Part shown: piece after piece, positions 17,245-27,611 of the stretch
Position numbering within the stretch: the stretch's first letter is position 1
Layout: each line of letters begins with the position of its first letter
DNA from: an uncultured Clostridia bacterium
GTDB taxonomy: Bacteria; Bacillota; Clostridia; Oscillospirales; Ruminococcaceae
Reading direction: 5' to 3'
NCBI GenBank assembly: GCA_947625195.1
Contig: CANQNK010000003.1
Coordinates: 1 to 41,889, forward strand
Length of the DNA stretch: 41,889 bases
Position numbers and translations under genes: made by a program
The notes under the pieces: model-generated
Databases searched by the model: none
Told to the model about the DNA's origin: nothing
What the model saw: only the letters and a program-made list of their open reading frames with translations

Positions 17245-18024
17245 TTAAAGGTCTATCTTTGTGTAAAGTCCTGAGCCGAGATTATCCTCCGGCTTTGGCT
17301 TTTTATATTCCTTTTCAAACGAGCTTACTATATCATAGCCCTTGCCGCCGTTTCTTGAATCCCGACGGCCGCCGTTTCTTTTGTTATATCCGCCTTTTCT
17401 GGGCCTTCTTTCGTTTGAAGTGATGATCACCTTTCTGTACGGCTCTTCTCCCTTTGAATGAGATGACACTCCCTCTATATCGGTTATCGCAGAGTGGATT
17501 ATTCTTCTCTCATACGGGTTCATTGGTTCAAGCGCAGACGCTCTGCCCGTTCTCTTTACCGTATTTGCTATCTTTCTCGCAAGAGCCTCAAGCTGCGCTT
17601 TTCTTCTCTCTCTGAAGCCGTTGCAGTCGGTAGAGATCTTGAAGTACTCTCTGTCTACCCTGTTGCATACAAGCGAAGCTAAATACTGCAAAGAATCCAA
17701 AACCTCTCCGTGTTTTCCGATAGCCTGTTCTACTCCGTCTCCCGATATTTCAAGAGACGCGCCGTTTTCAATCTCCGTTATCTCAACAACTACGTTTTCA
17801 CAGCCCATTTTCTCAAACACGTTTCTGATGTAATCCGCCGCGAGCCGAGCCTTGGATACCTCGTACTCCGCCTCGATCTCCGCTTCTTCCTTCACCTTTC
17901 CAAAAAGCGATTTTTTGGGTTCCTTCAAAACCGTAAAGGTTATCTTCTCCTGTGATGTGCCAAACTCCCTGGCAGCCATTTCCTTTGCAAGCTCTACGCT
18001 TTCTGCTGTAAATACCTTTTTCAT
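17245..18024 (-). CDS. jag: RNA-binding protein Jag (KhpB/SpoIIIJ-associated)
   Basis: The 259-residue protein has the three usual parts. A Jag_N domain (about 1–50, KKSLFGKVKEEAEIEAEYEV) is followed by a KH domain (about 55–140, with GDGVEQAIGKHGEVLDSLQYLASL) and an R3H domain (about 145–205, ending EPMNPYERRIIHSAITD). A Gly/Arg/Lys-rich tail (about 210–235) likely adds RNA affinity. KhpB binds RNA with KhpA and influences cell elongation and division in Firmicutes. It sits directly downstream of yidC, the standard order. Confidence 0.95.
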   Translation of the reverse strand: MKKVFTAESVELAKEMAAREFGTSQEKITFTVLKEPKKSLFGKVKEEAEIEAEYEVSKARLAADYIRNVFEKMGCENVVVEITEIENGASLEISGDGVEQAIGKHGEVLDSLQYLASLVCNRVDREYFKISTDCNGFRERRKAQLEALARKIANTVKRTGRASALEPMNPYERRIIHSAITDIEGVSSHSKGEEPYRKVIITSNERRPRKGGYNKRNGGRRDSRNGGKGYDIVSSFEKEYKKPKPEDNLGSGLYTKIDL

Positions 18025-18051
18025 TTTAAACTTTCCTTTCCGATTATTCGT

Positions 18052-19452
18052 TTAATCATCCAAATATTCGTCGCCGTATTTTTCCGCCATCCTCTTTCTG
18101 GCCTCTGCCAAAAGCCGGCGCTCATATGCTTTCTTCTCTTCCTTGCTCATCTTCTTTTCCTCGCCGTTTTCATTCAGAACAACCGCCCTTGAACCGTTCG
18201 CGTTAGAAGGAGACGCTCCTTGAGCCGCAAGCGCTCTTTCGTACATGCTCGGACGTCGCTTTTTGTTCTTTTTGGAATCCTCCTCGATCATCTTTTCAAC
18301 CCTGTCGGGGGTGTATATCTTGTTAAGAATTACCGTCTGTATGAGTGTGTATACCGCTGAAAGCGTCCAGTAAAGTCCCAGTCCGGCGGGAAACCTGAAC
18401 GAGATCCAGAATGAAAACAGCGGCATTATGAACAGCATCAGCTTCATTCCTCCGCCCATCTGTGCGGCGTTTTGATTGTTCTTTTTCTGATAGTACTGCG
18501 ATACCAGCGTCAGCGCCATCTGCGCTAAGAACGAGATTATAGGTATCAATACATATATAGACGACCAGCTCGGCATAGCCGAAAGCGGTATTCCAAAGAA
18601 GGTGTAGTCTATTTTGTTAATCTTTTCTCCCAGTCCGTCTTCGATTACGTCGTACATCTCAGAGTAGCCTGCATTTGCTATCTGTAACATAAGAAGCTGC
18701 GGTCTGTAGTAAAGCCTGTCGGATATCTCATCCTTGTTTGTCAGATACCTGCCAAATTCTGCGTCGGGGAATTTCTCAAACACCTGCTGTGCCTTCTTGA
18801 CAAGCTCCTTATTATCTTTATATTCTTCAAAACTCGAAAATGTTACGGTTGTGCCGTTTACTTTAAGAGGATCCTCGCTGAATCCCGCCTCCTTTAGCTT
18901 TTTAATGTGGGAGTCCTTTTTATTAAGCGTGTCCACAGAGAAAATAAGCTTTTTTTCCTTATCTGTCAACTCATTGTAGTTTTTTCCGTTCATAAGATTT
19001 GCAAACACTATCGCCTCGTCGGTAAGCGCTTCGGCGTCGGTTATCGTTTCGTTTTGAACAGAAAACAAGCTGAATTCGTTATTGCCTATATCGGATATGA
19101 AATTCAGGGGCTGGTACACAACTCCGATTACTCCGAACAGAATGACCATAGTCACTATCATCGGCAGACAGCTGCCCATCGGGTTTACGCCCTCTTCCGA
19201 GTATAGCTTCATCATCTCTTCCTGGTACTTTTGTTTGTTGTTTGCATACTGCTTTTGAAGCTGCTTGAGCTTTGGACTGAATTTCGCCATTCGCGCTGTG
19301 TTCTTTTGCTGCTTTATCTGCGAAGGTACTGTTATCAGCTTTACTATAAGCGTAAAAATTATCAGCGCCAGACCGTAGTTGCTAAAGCAAAGCCAGTAGC
19401 AAAGCTTCATAAAATAACCCAGCAACGGGGTTATTATCGGTATGTTTGTCAT
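18052..19452 (-). CDS. yidC: membrane protein insertase YidC (SpoIIIJ/Oxa1 type)
   Basis: The 466-residue insertase folds membrane proteins alone or with SecYEG. The first span (about 24–42), a cytoplasmic coiled segment (NTARMAKFSPKLKQLQKQ), the second span (about 97–117) and the C-terminal spans (about 300–400) are all present. Two oddities stand out. An extra, probably extracytoplasmic, region of about 170 residues (about 120–290) lies between spans two and three, making it much longer than B. subtilis SpoIIIJ. The usual groove arginine seems replaced by Lys38 (LIVKLITVP). The C-tail is Lys/Glu-rich. The start overlaps the yidD stop (ATGA). Confidence 0.95.
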   Translation of the reverse strand: MTNIPIITPLLGYFMKLCYWLCFSNYGLALIIFTLIVKLITVPSQIKQQKNTARMAKFSPKLKQLQKQYANNKQKYQEEMMKLYSEEGVNPMGSCLPMIVTMVILFGVIGVVYQPLNFISDIGNNEFSLFSVQNETITDAEALTDEAIVFANLMNGKNYNELTDKEKKLIFSVDTLNKKDSHIKKLKEAGFSEDPLKVNGTTVTFSSFEEYKDNKELVKKAQQVFEKFPDAEFGRYLTNKDEISDRLYYRPQLLMLQIANAGYSEMYDVIEDGLGEKINKIDYTFFGIPLSAMPSWSSIYVLIPIISFLAQMALTLVSQYYQKKNNQNAAQMGGGMKLMLFIMPLFSFWISFRFPAGLGLYWTLSAVYTLIQTVILNKIYTPDRVEKMIEEDSKKNKKRRPSMYERALAAQGASPSNANGSRAVVLNENGEEKKMSKEEKKAYERRLLAEARKRMAEKYGDEYLDD

Positions 19453-19706
19453 AGGCTTTTATTTCTCCTTGTTTTTTTTATTTTTAATGTAAATTTTTCA
19501 GGAACGGGGTCTACTCCGCCCTCAGACCACGGATTGCACCTGAGTAACCTCCATGCTGCCAGGATGCTTCCCCTTATAACTCCGAATCGTCCGATCGCCT
19601 GCACCGCGTAGCTTGAGCAGGTCGGGTAATACTTGCATCTGGCCGGAAAAAGAGGGGATATGATCTTCTTGTAAATATACAGGGGCAACATTAAAACATA
19701 CTTCAT
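19449..19706 (-). CDS. yidD: membrane protein insertion efficiency factor YidD
   Basis: The 85-residue protein shows the family core PARCKYYPTCSSYAVQAIGR and WRLLRCNPWSEGGVDPVP, with conserved cysteines and the N-terminal amphipathic helix (LPLYIYKKIISPL). It overlaps rnpA upstream and yidC downstream by 4 bp each, so the three are translationally coupled. Confidence 0.95.
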   Translation of the reverse strand: MKYVLMLPLYIYKKIISPLFPARCKYYPTCSSYAVQAIGRFGVIRGSILAAWRLLRCNPWSEGGVDPVPEKFTLKIKKTRRNKSL

Positions 19707-20062
19707 TTTCTTACGCCCTTTTCATTCTCTCTCTTTTTCATATCAAAAATCAGACGGCTTTCCAAAAACTTTTCAATGTCAGTCGATTTTTTATCCTTTA
19801 TTCCCTGTCTTGCTACGATCACTATATCGTATCCCAGCGGAAGCTTGCTTTCACACAGCCGGTAAGCCGCCCGTATTATTCTTCTCGCCCGGTTTCTCTC
19901 TACCGCGTTACCAAGCTTTTTTGATGTGGTTATGCCAAGCTTGTTGTACGGTGTGCGGTTTATTAAGTAATACGCGCAAACCTCATCCGACGCGCAAAAA
20001 CGTCCTTTTTTATATGCCCGGGAAAAATCCCTGTTTGATTTCATTACCGTTGTAAAAAGCAT
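19703..20062 (-). CDS. rnpA: ribonuclease P protein component
   Basis: This basic 119-residue protein is the protein cofactor of RNase P for tRNA 5' maturation. The RNR-type motif is visible as KLGNAVERNRARRIIRAAYR, preceded by KLGITTSKK. It lies between rpmH and yidD as in nearly all bacteria. The ATG at 20062 is preceded by an AGAGGAAA-type sequence. Confidence 0.95.
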   Translation of the reverse strand: MLFTTVMKSNRDFSRAYKKGRFCASDEVCAYYLINRTPYNKLGITTSKKLGNAVERNRARRIIRAAYRLCESKLPLGYDIVIVARQGIKDKKSTDIEKFLESRLIFDMKKRENEKGVRK

Positions 20063-20162
20063 ATTTTCCTCTTTGTCTTACCTGCTGGCGGGCTTAAGGT
20101 TTGCTTGACAAATCTCCGACAGAGCTTATTCGCCCGCGCTGCAAACCCCTTTTAAAACAAAA

Positions 20163-20204
20163 GACCACTCTATTACTTTTCTAATTCAAGTAGTAGTAGT
20201 GGTC
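20163..20204 (-). terminator. rpmH–rnpA intergenic hairpin, possible attenuator
   Basis: GACCACT pairs with AGTGGTC, and the stem continues for nine more pairs (one G–U, one bulge) around an 8-nt loop. On the minus-strand transcript it is followed by TTTTGTTTT. It lies just after the rpmH stop and before rnpA, so it could cut transcription between the abundant L34 and the scarce RnpA, or be a processing site. Confidence 0.5.
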
Positions 20205-20210
20205 AGCGAA

Positions 20211-20345
20211 TTAGCAGCTTAATTTTTTTCTGCCCTTAAGTCTTCTGCGAGCTAAAATCTTGCGTCCGTTAGATGTTGACATTCTCTTACGAAAGCCGTG
20301 AACCTTCTGTCTTTGTCTTTTTTTCGGTTGATACGTTCTTTTCAT
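20211..20345 (-). CDS. rpmH: 50S ribosomal protein L34
   Basis: The 44-residue protein begins [20 protein letters not shown] and ends in LKGRKKLSC. It has the very basic composition and length (44–46) of L34. An AGGGAGGAAAT-type ribosome site precedes the ATG at 20345. It is transcribed away from dnaA, the universal arrangement at Firmicutes origins. Confidence 0.97.
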   Translation of the reverse strand: MKRTYQPKKRQRQKVHGFRKRMSTSNGRKILARRRLKGRKKLSC

Positions 20346-20439
20346 TACGGATTTCCTCCCTTCAAAGAGTCGTGATGTTTATTTATCCAAACTCGTGTTT
20401 TTTTCGTTAATATCGGGGCAATGCGCCCCACAGAAGAAC

Positions 20440-20469
20440 ATTATATAATATTCCCGGACAGTTTGTCAA
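20440..20469 (-). promoter_or_regulatory. rpmH operon promoter
   Basis: On the minus strand TTGACA (20464–20469) and TATAAT (20440–20445) are separated by 18 bp. The leader contains a GGGGC-GCATT-GCCCC hairpin (20415–20429). Confidence 0.75.
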
Positions 20470-20867
20470 GGGATTTTTGTAAATTTTTCTTCTTTATTTT
20501 TTTATATACTACATATGGTATAGTGTTATCTTATAAGCACAAAAAAGTGCCGCTATAAATAATTTTACAACGACTTTTATTTCTGTCTGACTCAAAGCCC
20601 GCCGTGTTATTGACGGTTTGCTCAATCATAGCGTTTTGCTTTTAACCGTGTTCTGTGTAAGGGGCTGAATTATGATTTTCGCTAATAAATTTTGCTCTCG
20701 TTTTATAAAAAAATATCATTTATATTAGGTTATGTTATGAAGTTTTGAACGCCTTTAACAGTACGTCCTTTATATACCATTATAAATATATACAATTTGA
20801 CGAAAAACAGGACGAAATTTCAGGCGTTTTTTTACATTATTTTGCTGCAAAAAATACCGCCGATTTG
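20470..20867. other. AT-rich gap upstream of the dnaA promoter
   Basis: Part of the 697-bp rpmH–dnaA intergenic region. It is AT-rich with several weak hairpins (for example GCAC-A6-GTGC near 20537–20550) and the near-palindrome TATACTACATATGGTATA around 20505–20522. No protein-coding gene or canonical DnaA-box cluster is visible. A single 8-of-9 match TTATCCAAA lies at 20383–20391, on the rpmH side. Confidence 0.5.
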
Positions 20868-20896
20868 TTGAAAAAAAATTGTTTTTATGCTATAAT
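20868..20896 (+). promoter_or_regulatory. dnaA promoter
   Basis: TTGAAA (20868–20873) and TATAAT (20891–20896) are separated by 17 bp. Transcription would start near 20903, giving a 140-nt leader. Confidence 0.65.
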
Positions 20897-20947
20897 ATTC
20901 AATGAGGGAATAAACTTCTTTATTAGGCGTTTTTTGTGAAAAAGCTT

Positions 20948-20967
20948 CTTTTAATGAAAATTAAAAG
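20948..20967 (+). promoter_or_regulatory. dnaA leader hairpin
   Basis: CTTTTAAT and ATTAAAAG form a perfect 8-bp stem capped by a GAAA tetraloop in the dnaA 5' leader, about 75 nt before the ATG. There is no T-run, so it is more likely a stability or regulatory element than a terminator. Confidence 0.4.
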
Positions 20968-21032
20968 ATGTCCGGCGCCTTGTTATTAAAAAACATTTTT
21001 ACCTTAAGTTACAGGACATGGAAAAGGGGGAA

Positions 21033-21041
21033 TTTTAAACA
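21033..21041 (+). promoter_or_regulatory. candidate non-canonical DnaA box before the dnaA start
   Basis: TTTTAAACA lies between the AAGGGGG ribosome site and the dnaA ATG. It is identical to repeats in the dnaA–dnaN gap. A DnaA box at the dnaA promoter or leader is the usual autoregulatory arrangement. Confidence 0.4.
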
Positions 21042-21042
21042 T

Positions 21043-22422
21043 ATGCAGTCTTTTTTTGAAGTTTTTGAAAACGTCAAAAAATACTGTCTTGCAAACGAGA
21101 GCGTTAGCGAGATAGGCTATAATAAATGGATAGCTCCGCTTGTTCCGGTAAAATTTGAAAATAAAACCGCATACCTCGCCGCTCAAAGTGATTTTTCCAG
21201 ACAAACAATAATGGATTTTTATTACGACGTGATTAAAAAGGGCTTTGAGGAAACTCTTGGCTTTGAAGTAAACGTCGAAATCGTTTTGCAGGAAGATAAA
21301 AGAAATGACTTTTACGAGGACGCGGCGACAACACAGTTTAATCAGGTCGTTGAAAATGAGAAAAAGCTTGAGAGGGCAATGCAAAACGGAAAATATAAAC
21401 TTACCTTTGATAACTTTATAAAAGGAAAATCAAACGAGCTGGCATATGCCTTTTGTTACGCCGTTGCCGGAAAAGAGGACGATGATTCCATAAACAATGC
21501 GGAGATATTTAATCCATTGTTTATTTACGGGGATTCTGGTCTTGGAAAGACGCATCTTTTAAAGGCAATAGAGCACAAAGTAAGAAAAAATCATCCGGAG
21601 CTAAATATCATTTACGTTACCGGCGAGGAATTTACAAACGAGATAGTTAAGGCTATACTTGACAAGAATACCGCTCCGTTTCAGGAAAAATACAGAAGCT
21701 GTGATTTTTTGCTTATGGACGACGTTCAGTTCATTGCCGGAAAAGAAAGTACTCAGGAGGAATTTTTTCACACCTTTAACGCTCTATATAACAACGGCAA
21801 GCAGATAGTTTTGACAAGCGATATTTCTCCGTCTAAAATGCAAAAACTTGACGACAGAATCAAAAGCCGCTTTGTAAGGGGAGTTCAGGCGGATATTCAG
21901 CCTCCTGACTTTGAAACCAGACTGGCAATTATTAAGAGAAAAGCAGAACTTTTAAATATAAATATGTCGGACTCTGTTGCAAAGCTGATCGCAGAAAAAA
22001 TAAAAAATAACATAAGAAATCTTGAAGGTGTTGTAAACAAGATAAAGGCTCTTACCATGTTTACCAGTGAGCCTGTCTCATACTCCATGGTGCAGAAGAT
22101 AATAAGAGAAAACGCAGTCAATTCTCATCCAGCAGATATTACCGTAGACAGAATAATGAATGATGTTGCATCTGCCTTTAACGTAACTCCGGAGGAAATA
22201 CGTTCTCCAAACAGATGCGCGCCGATTTCTCTGGCAAGAAAGGTTTTTATATACGTTATAAGAGAAATGAAGGGTCTAAGCTATGCTCAGATTGGCGAAG
22301 AACTTAACAGAAATCACGCAACTATTACTCTTAACTATCAGGATGTAAAAAAGATGCTCCTTAAAAATTCAGACTTTAAGGAAACGGTTGAAGACATTAT
22401 CAAAAATCTAAAAGAATCATAA
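21043..22422 (+). CDS. dnaA: replication initiator DnaA, with divergent DNA-recognition motif
   Basis: The 459-residue AAA+ initiator has domain I (1–75), a short linker, the ATPase domain (about 105–330; Walker A GDSGLGKTH, Walker B LLMDDVQF) and DNA-binding domain IV (about 350–459). The signature helix-turn-helix reads IGEELNRNHATI, where most bacteria have IGxxFGGRDHTTV. It is one residue shorter, with Asn424 for the conserved Asp (E. coli D433) and Ala426 for Thr435; His425, Thr427 and the Arg399 equivalent are kept. Those positions contact the box bases, so specificity is probably altered. I chose the ATG at 21043 over 20968 because it follows AAGGGGG and gives a normal N-terminus. Confidence 0.96.
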   Translation: MQSFFEVFENVKKYCLANESVSEIGYNKWIAPLVPVKFENKTAYLAAQSDFSRQTIMDFYYDVIKKGFEETLGFEVNVEIVLQEDKRNDFYEDAATTQFNQVVENEKKLERAMQNGKYKLTFDNFIKGKSNELAYAFCYAVAGKEDDDSINNAEIFNPLFIYGDSGLGKTHLLKAIEHKVRKNHPELNIIYVTGEEFTNEIVKAILDKNTAPFQEKYRSCDFLLMDDVQFIAGKESTQEEFFHTFNALYNNGKQIVLTSDISPSKMQKLDDRIKSRFVRGVQADIQPPDFETRLAIIKRKAELLNINMSDSVAKLIAEKIKNNIRNLEGVVNKIKALTMFTSEPVSYSMVQKIIRENAVNSHPADITVDRIMNDVASAFNVTPEEIRSPNRCAPISLARKVFIYVIREMKGLSYAQIGEELNRNHATITLNYQDVKKMLLKNSDFKETVEDIIKNLKES

Positions 22423-22830
22423 ATATAAACACTTTAAACAATTTTTTAAACAATTTATTTTTAGTACAAACGCTTTTAAATTCACTTTATTCTGTATTTA
22501 TAAACATTTCAAACTGTACATAAATTTGTCAGCAAACACCAAAAGTTTAAAATCTGTCATATAATTACCTTTTAGAACCTTTTTAAACATAATTTTTATA
22601 TTTAAACAGATATGTATTGTTTATTTATGTTTTAAAATGCTTAATTACTTTTTTGATGTGTTTAAAAATGTTTGATCGTGTTTTAAATGTGTTTAGACTA
22701 AAAACCTTTTAAAACCTTGATTTGAGAGGTGTTTTTGTGTTTTTAACAATGTCTATTACAACTACTGATATTATTTGTTATATTATTTATTTATAAAGAT
22801 AAAAATCAATTTTGAAATGAGGAAAAAGTT
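22423..22830. other. candidate origin of replication (oriC), dnaA–dnaN gap
   Basis: This 408-bp extremely AT-rich gap holds no gene. Canonical TTATCCACA boxes are absent. Instead TT(A/T)TAAACA occurs exactly at 22444–22452, 22498–22506, 22581–22589 and, reversed, 22659–22667. One-mismatch forms lie at 22423–22431, 22432–22440, 22600–22608 and 22544–22552 (reverse). All keep the TTnTnnACA skeleton of the DnaA box with CC replaced by AA. The stretch 22740–22825 is nearly all A/T and could be the unwinding element. Position between dnaA and dnaN and divergence of gene direction around dnaA support an origin. Confidence 0.65.
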
Positions 22831-23940
22831 ATGACTATAATATGCAACTCAAAAGAGCTTTATGAGGCAATTATTAACGTTTCAAAAGCGGTATTTGAAA
22901 AATCTACTCTCTTGGTTCTTGAAGGAATAAAAATAGACGTCAAGGAAACCTACATCAGGTTGACGGGATATGATCTGGAAATAGGTATTCAAACTGAATT
23001 AAAGGCCAAAAGCACGGGTACCGGAAAATTTGTAATTAATGCTCGTCTTATGGCGGAAATAGTAAAGAAGCTTGACAGCGAAGAAGTTACTCTTGAAGTG
23101 CTTGATAATCAGCAGATAAAGGTTTCCGGCGGAGACACTCAGTATACGGTTATGTTTATGAACGCCGATGATTTTCCGTCTCTTCCGTACAAAGAGGAGA
23201 ATGCCGAAATCATAAGCATTGCACAGCCGGTACTTAAAAGTATGATAACGCAGACTATTTTTGCCGTTGCTCAGACAGACGCAAAGCCTGTGCTTAAAGG
23301 AGAGCTTTTTGAAATTGAAAACAATGTGCTAAAGATAGTTGCAATTGACGGATATCGTCTTGCAATAAGAACCGAAATGATTAAGTATGGCGGAACTGCT
23401 AAGTTTGTAGTTCCTGCAAAGGCTCTTAATGAAATATCAAAAATGTTAAAGGACGACGATGAACTTTCTTGTGAAATATATTTGAGTAAAAAACACGTTA
23501 TATTTGAATTTTCCGGATATACCTTTTATTCAAGACTTATCGAGGGTGAATTTCATAATTATAAGGGTTCTGTTCCAAGTACAGGCAGCACAGAAATAAT
23601 CATTGACCGCAAAGAATTTATAACCAGTCTTGAAAGGGCATCGGTTTTGATAAACGAAAGAATAAAAAGTCCTGTAAAATGTGTTTTTGACAAATCACAG
23701 CTCAATATTTCCTGTTCGACACCGGTGGGAAAAATAAGCGACAGAATAAATGCGGATATCACGGGTCCTATGATGGAAATAGGATTTAACTGTAAGTTTT
23801 TACTCGATCCCATTAAGTCGATTAGCGATGAAAAGGTAAGGCTTTTGATGAACGGAGGAAATCTTCCTATGAAAATAATTCCGGTAGGTGAGGAGAGATT
23901 TACTTTTTTGGTTCTGCCGGTAAGACTTAAATCAGAATAG
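22831..23940 (+). CDS. dnaN: DNA polymerase III sliding clamp (beta subunit)
   Basis: The 369-residue clamp tethers the replicative polymerase. Three repeated clamp domains of about 120 residues are visible. The C-terminus [21 protein letters not shown] carries the usual protein-binding-cleft ending (the E. coli equivalent ends VMPMRL). GAGGAAAA precedes the ATG. It is followed after 2 nt by the S4-domain gene, forming the dnaN–S4–recF–remB–gyrB operon. Confidence 0.97.
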   Translation: MTIICNSKELYEAIINVSKAVFEKSTLLVLEGIKIDVKETYIRLTGYDLEIGIQTELKAKSTGTGKFVINARLMAEIVKKLDSEEVTLEVLDNQQIKVSGGDTQYTVMFMNADDFPSLPYKEENAEIISIAQPVLKSMITQTIFAVAQTDAKPVLKGELFEIENNVLKIVAIDGYRLAIRTEMIKYGGTAKFVVPAKALNEISKMLKDDDELSCEIYLSKKHVIFEFSGYTFYSRLIEGEFHNYKGSVPSTGSTEIIIDRKEFITSLERASVLINERIKSPVKCVFDKSQLNISCSTPVGKISDRINADITGPMMEIGFNCKFLLDPIKSISDEKVRLLMNGGNLPMKIIPVGEERFTFLVLPVRLKSE

Positions 23941-23942
23941 CT

Positions 23943-24164
23943 ATGAAAAAAGATATAGTTTCAATAAAAACCGATTTTATAAAGCTTGATTCACTGCTTA
24001 AATTTGCCGGAGCGTGCGAAACCGGAGGAGAGGCAAAGGAAATAATACTTTCCGGTCTTGTTAAGGTAAACGGCGAGGTTTGTCTTATGAGAGGAAAAAA
24101 GATAAGAAACGGCGACAAGGTTACTATTGACAGAGAAAATTTAGAGCTAGAGGTTAAGGGATGA
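23943..24164 (+). CDS. yaaA: S4-domain RNA-binding protein (YaaA type)
   Basis: This 73-residue protein is essentially one S4 fold ([20 protein letters not shown] to [21 protein letters not shown]). It starts 2 nt after dnaN and its TGA overlaps the recF ATG (ATGA), so translation is coupled at both ends. The B. subtilis equivalent (YaaA/RlbA) lies in the same dnaN–recF gap and has been linked to ribosome function; the exact role is not settled. Confidence 0.92.
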   Translation: MKKDIVSIKTDFIKLDSLLKFAGACETGGEAKEIILSGLVKVNGEVCLMRGKKIRNGDKVTIDRENLELEVKG

Positions 24165-25291
24165 TAATAAAAACTCTTACTGTCGACGGCTTTAAAAACC
24201 TCAGAAATGTAATTCTTTCGTTTGACGATAAGATGAACATTTTGTGCGGAGAAAACGCTCAAGGTAAAACCAACCTGATAGAAGCTATGTGGATATGCAC
24301 AGGACTTAAAAGTTTCAGAGGTACTAAAGATAAGGATTTTATAGGTCTTGACAGGGATTCTTTTCATATAGATCTATGCTTTGAGGACAGGCAGAGAAAC
24401 CAGACGATAAGCTTTAATATGTCAAAAAATAACATAAAAGAAAAAGCCGTGTTTTTAAACGGAGTAAAACTCAGTGCTCCGTCAAAGCTTTTTTCTTCTC
24501 TTAACTGCGTTATATTTACGCCGGAGGATCTTGAACTGTCAAAGGGAAGACCCGAAAACAGAAGACGCTTTTTAGACCTTTCGGTAAGCCAGATAAAACA
24601 TTCTTACCTGGGCGTTATAAACAAATATGACGACATTATAAACCAGAGAAACAGGCTGTTAAAAAACATTGCGCTGGGTATTTCTCAAAAGGAAGAGCTT
24701 GATATATGGGACGAACAGCTTTCAAAACTCGGCTCCTATATAAGCGTTTTAAGATATGCCTATACTAAAAGACTCAGCAGGACTGCTGCGGCTTTGTACA
24801 GAGATATAACCTCGGGCAGGGAAGAGCTTTCTTTGAAGCTTTCTTCCACGGTGTTTGAAAGCCTTGAAGGGCGGGACGACTACAGCGGTGAAATGTATGA
24901 GGAATATCTTAACAGACTGAAAGAAAATATCGACGAAGATATGAGCCTGGGCTATACGCAGGCGGGTATTCACAGAGATGATCTTGTAACATATATAAAC
25001 GGGCTCCCTTCAAGAGAGTACGGCTCACAGGGGCAGAACAGATCGGTAGCGCTTGTATTAAAGCTGGCGCAGGCGTATATTCTTTCGGACGAGATAGGCG
25101 ACAGCCCCGTTATGCTGCTTGACGACGTACTTTCGGAGCTGGATCCGACAAGGCAGGAGTTTGTTATATCCAGAATAAATAATATGCAGGTTTTTATAAC
25201 CTGCTGTGAGGAAAATAAGATAAGCAGACAAACTAAAGGCAAGTTTTTTGAAATCAAAAACGGCCTTGCCCGTGAGATAATCAGAGGATAG
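24161..25291 (+). CDS. recF: DNA replication and repair protein RecF
   Basis: The 376-residue SMC-like ATPase helps load RecA at gaps with RecO and RecR. Walker A is GENAQGKTN (30–38), the signature region is GSQGQNRS, and Walker B is [11 protein letters not shown] with Asp321/Asp322. Length fits the family. It is coupled to the S4 gene and followed after 2 nt by remB. Confidence 0.96.
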   Translation: MIIKTLTVDGFKNLRNVILSFDDKMNILCGENAQGKTNLIEAMWICTGLKSFRGTKDKDFIGLDRDSFHIDLCFEDRQRNQTISFNMSKNNIKEKAVFLNGVKLSAPSKLFSSLNCVIFTPEDLELSKGRPENRRRFLDLSVSQIKHSYLGVINKYDDIINQRNRLLKNIALGISQKEELDIWDEQLSKLGSYISVLRYAYTKRLSRTAAALYRDITSGREELSLKLSSTVFESLEGRDDYSGEMYEEYLNRLKENIDEDMSLGYTQAGIHRDDLVTYINGLPSREYGSQGQNRSVALVLKLAQAYILSDEIGDSPVMLLDDVLSELDPTRQEFVISRINNMQVFITCCEENKISRQTKGKFFEIKNGLAREIIRG

Positions 25292-25293
25292 CT

Positions 25294-25557
25294 ATGTTTT
25301 TGCACATTGGAAACAACAGGGTAATAAATACAAAAAATCTTATCGGGATTTTTGATATCGAAAAAACAAGCGTGTCAAAGCTGACAAGAGATTATTTAAA
25401 CAACGCCGGAAAACAAAACAGAGTTATTTATGTTTCATACGAGCTGCCCAAAAGCTTTGCGGTGTGTTTTGACGAAAATTTAAACGAAGAGGTTTACGTT
25501 TCGCCCATATCGGCGGCAACGCTTTTAAAAAGACTTAAAGAAAACAAAATCGACTAA
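25294..25557 (+). CDS. remB: RemB/DUF370 family small protein
   Basis: The 87-residue protein begins MFLHIGNNRVINTKNLIGIFD and ends with SPISAATLLKRL, the pattern of the DUF370 family known in B. subtilis as RemB (YaaB). Its place between recF and gyrB is the same. The paralogue RemA is a DNA-binding matrix-gene regulator, but the function of this recF-linked form is less clear. Confidence 0.88.
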   Translation: MFLHIGNNRVINTKNLIGIFDIEKTSVSKLTRDYLNNAGKQNRVIYVSYELPKSFAVCFDENLNEEVYVSPISAATLLKRLKENKID

Positions 25558-25563
25558 TTATAA

Positions 25564-27549
<1,986 letters not shown>

Positions 27550-27611
27550 TTACCGAGCAAAGTTATTATAAAAATTGAGTTTTATCAAATAAACGCAAAA
27601 GGAAAAGACAT

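Noticed and set aside
20383..20391. TTATCCAAA as a canonical DnaA box
   Set aside because: It is a single 8-of-9 match between rpmH and its promoter; no cluster of canonical boxes accompanies it.
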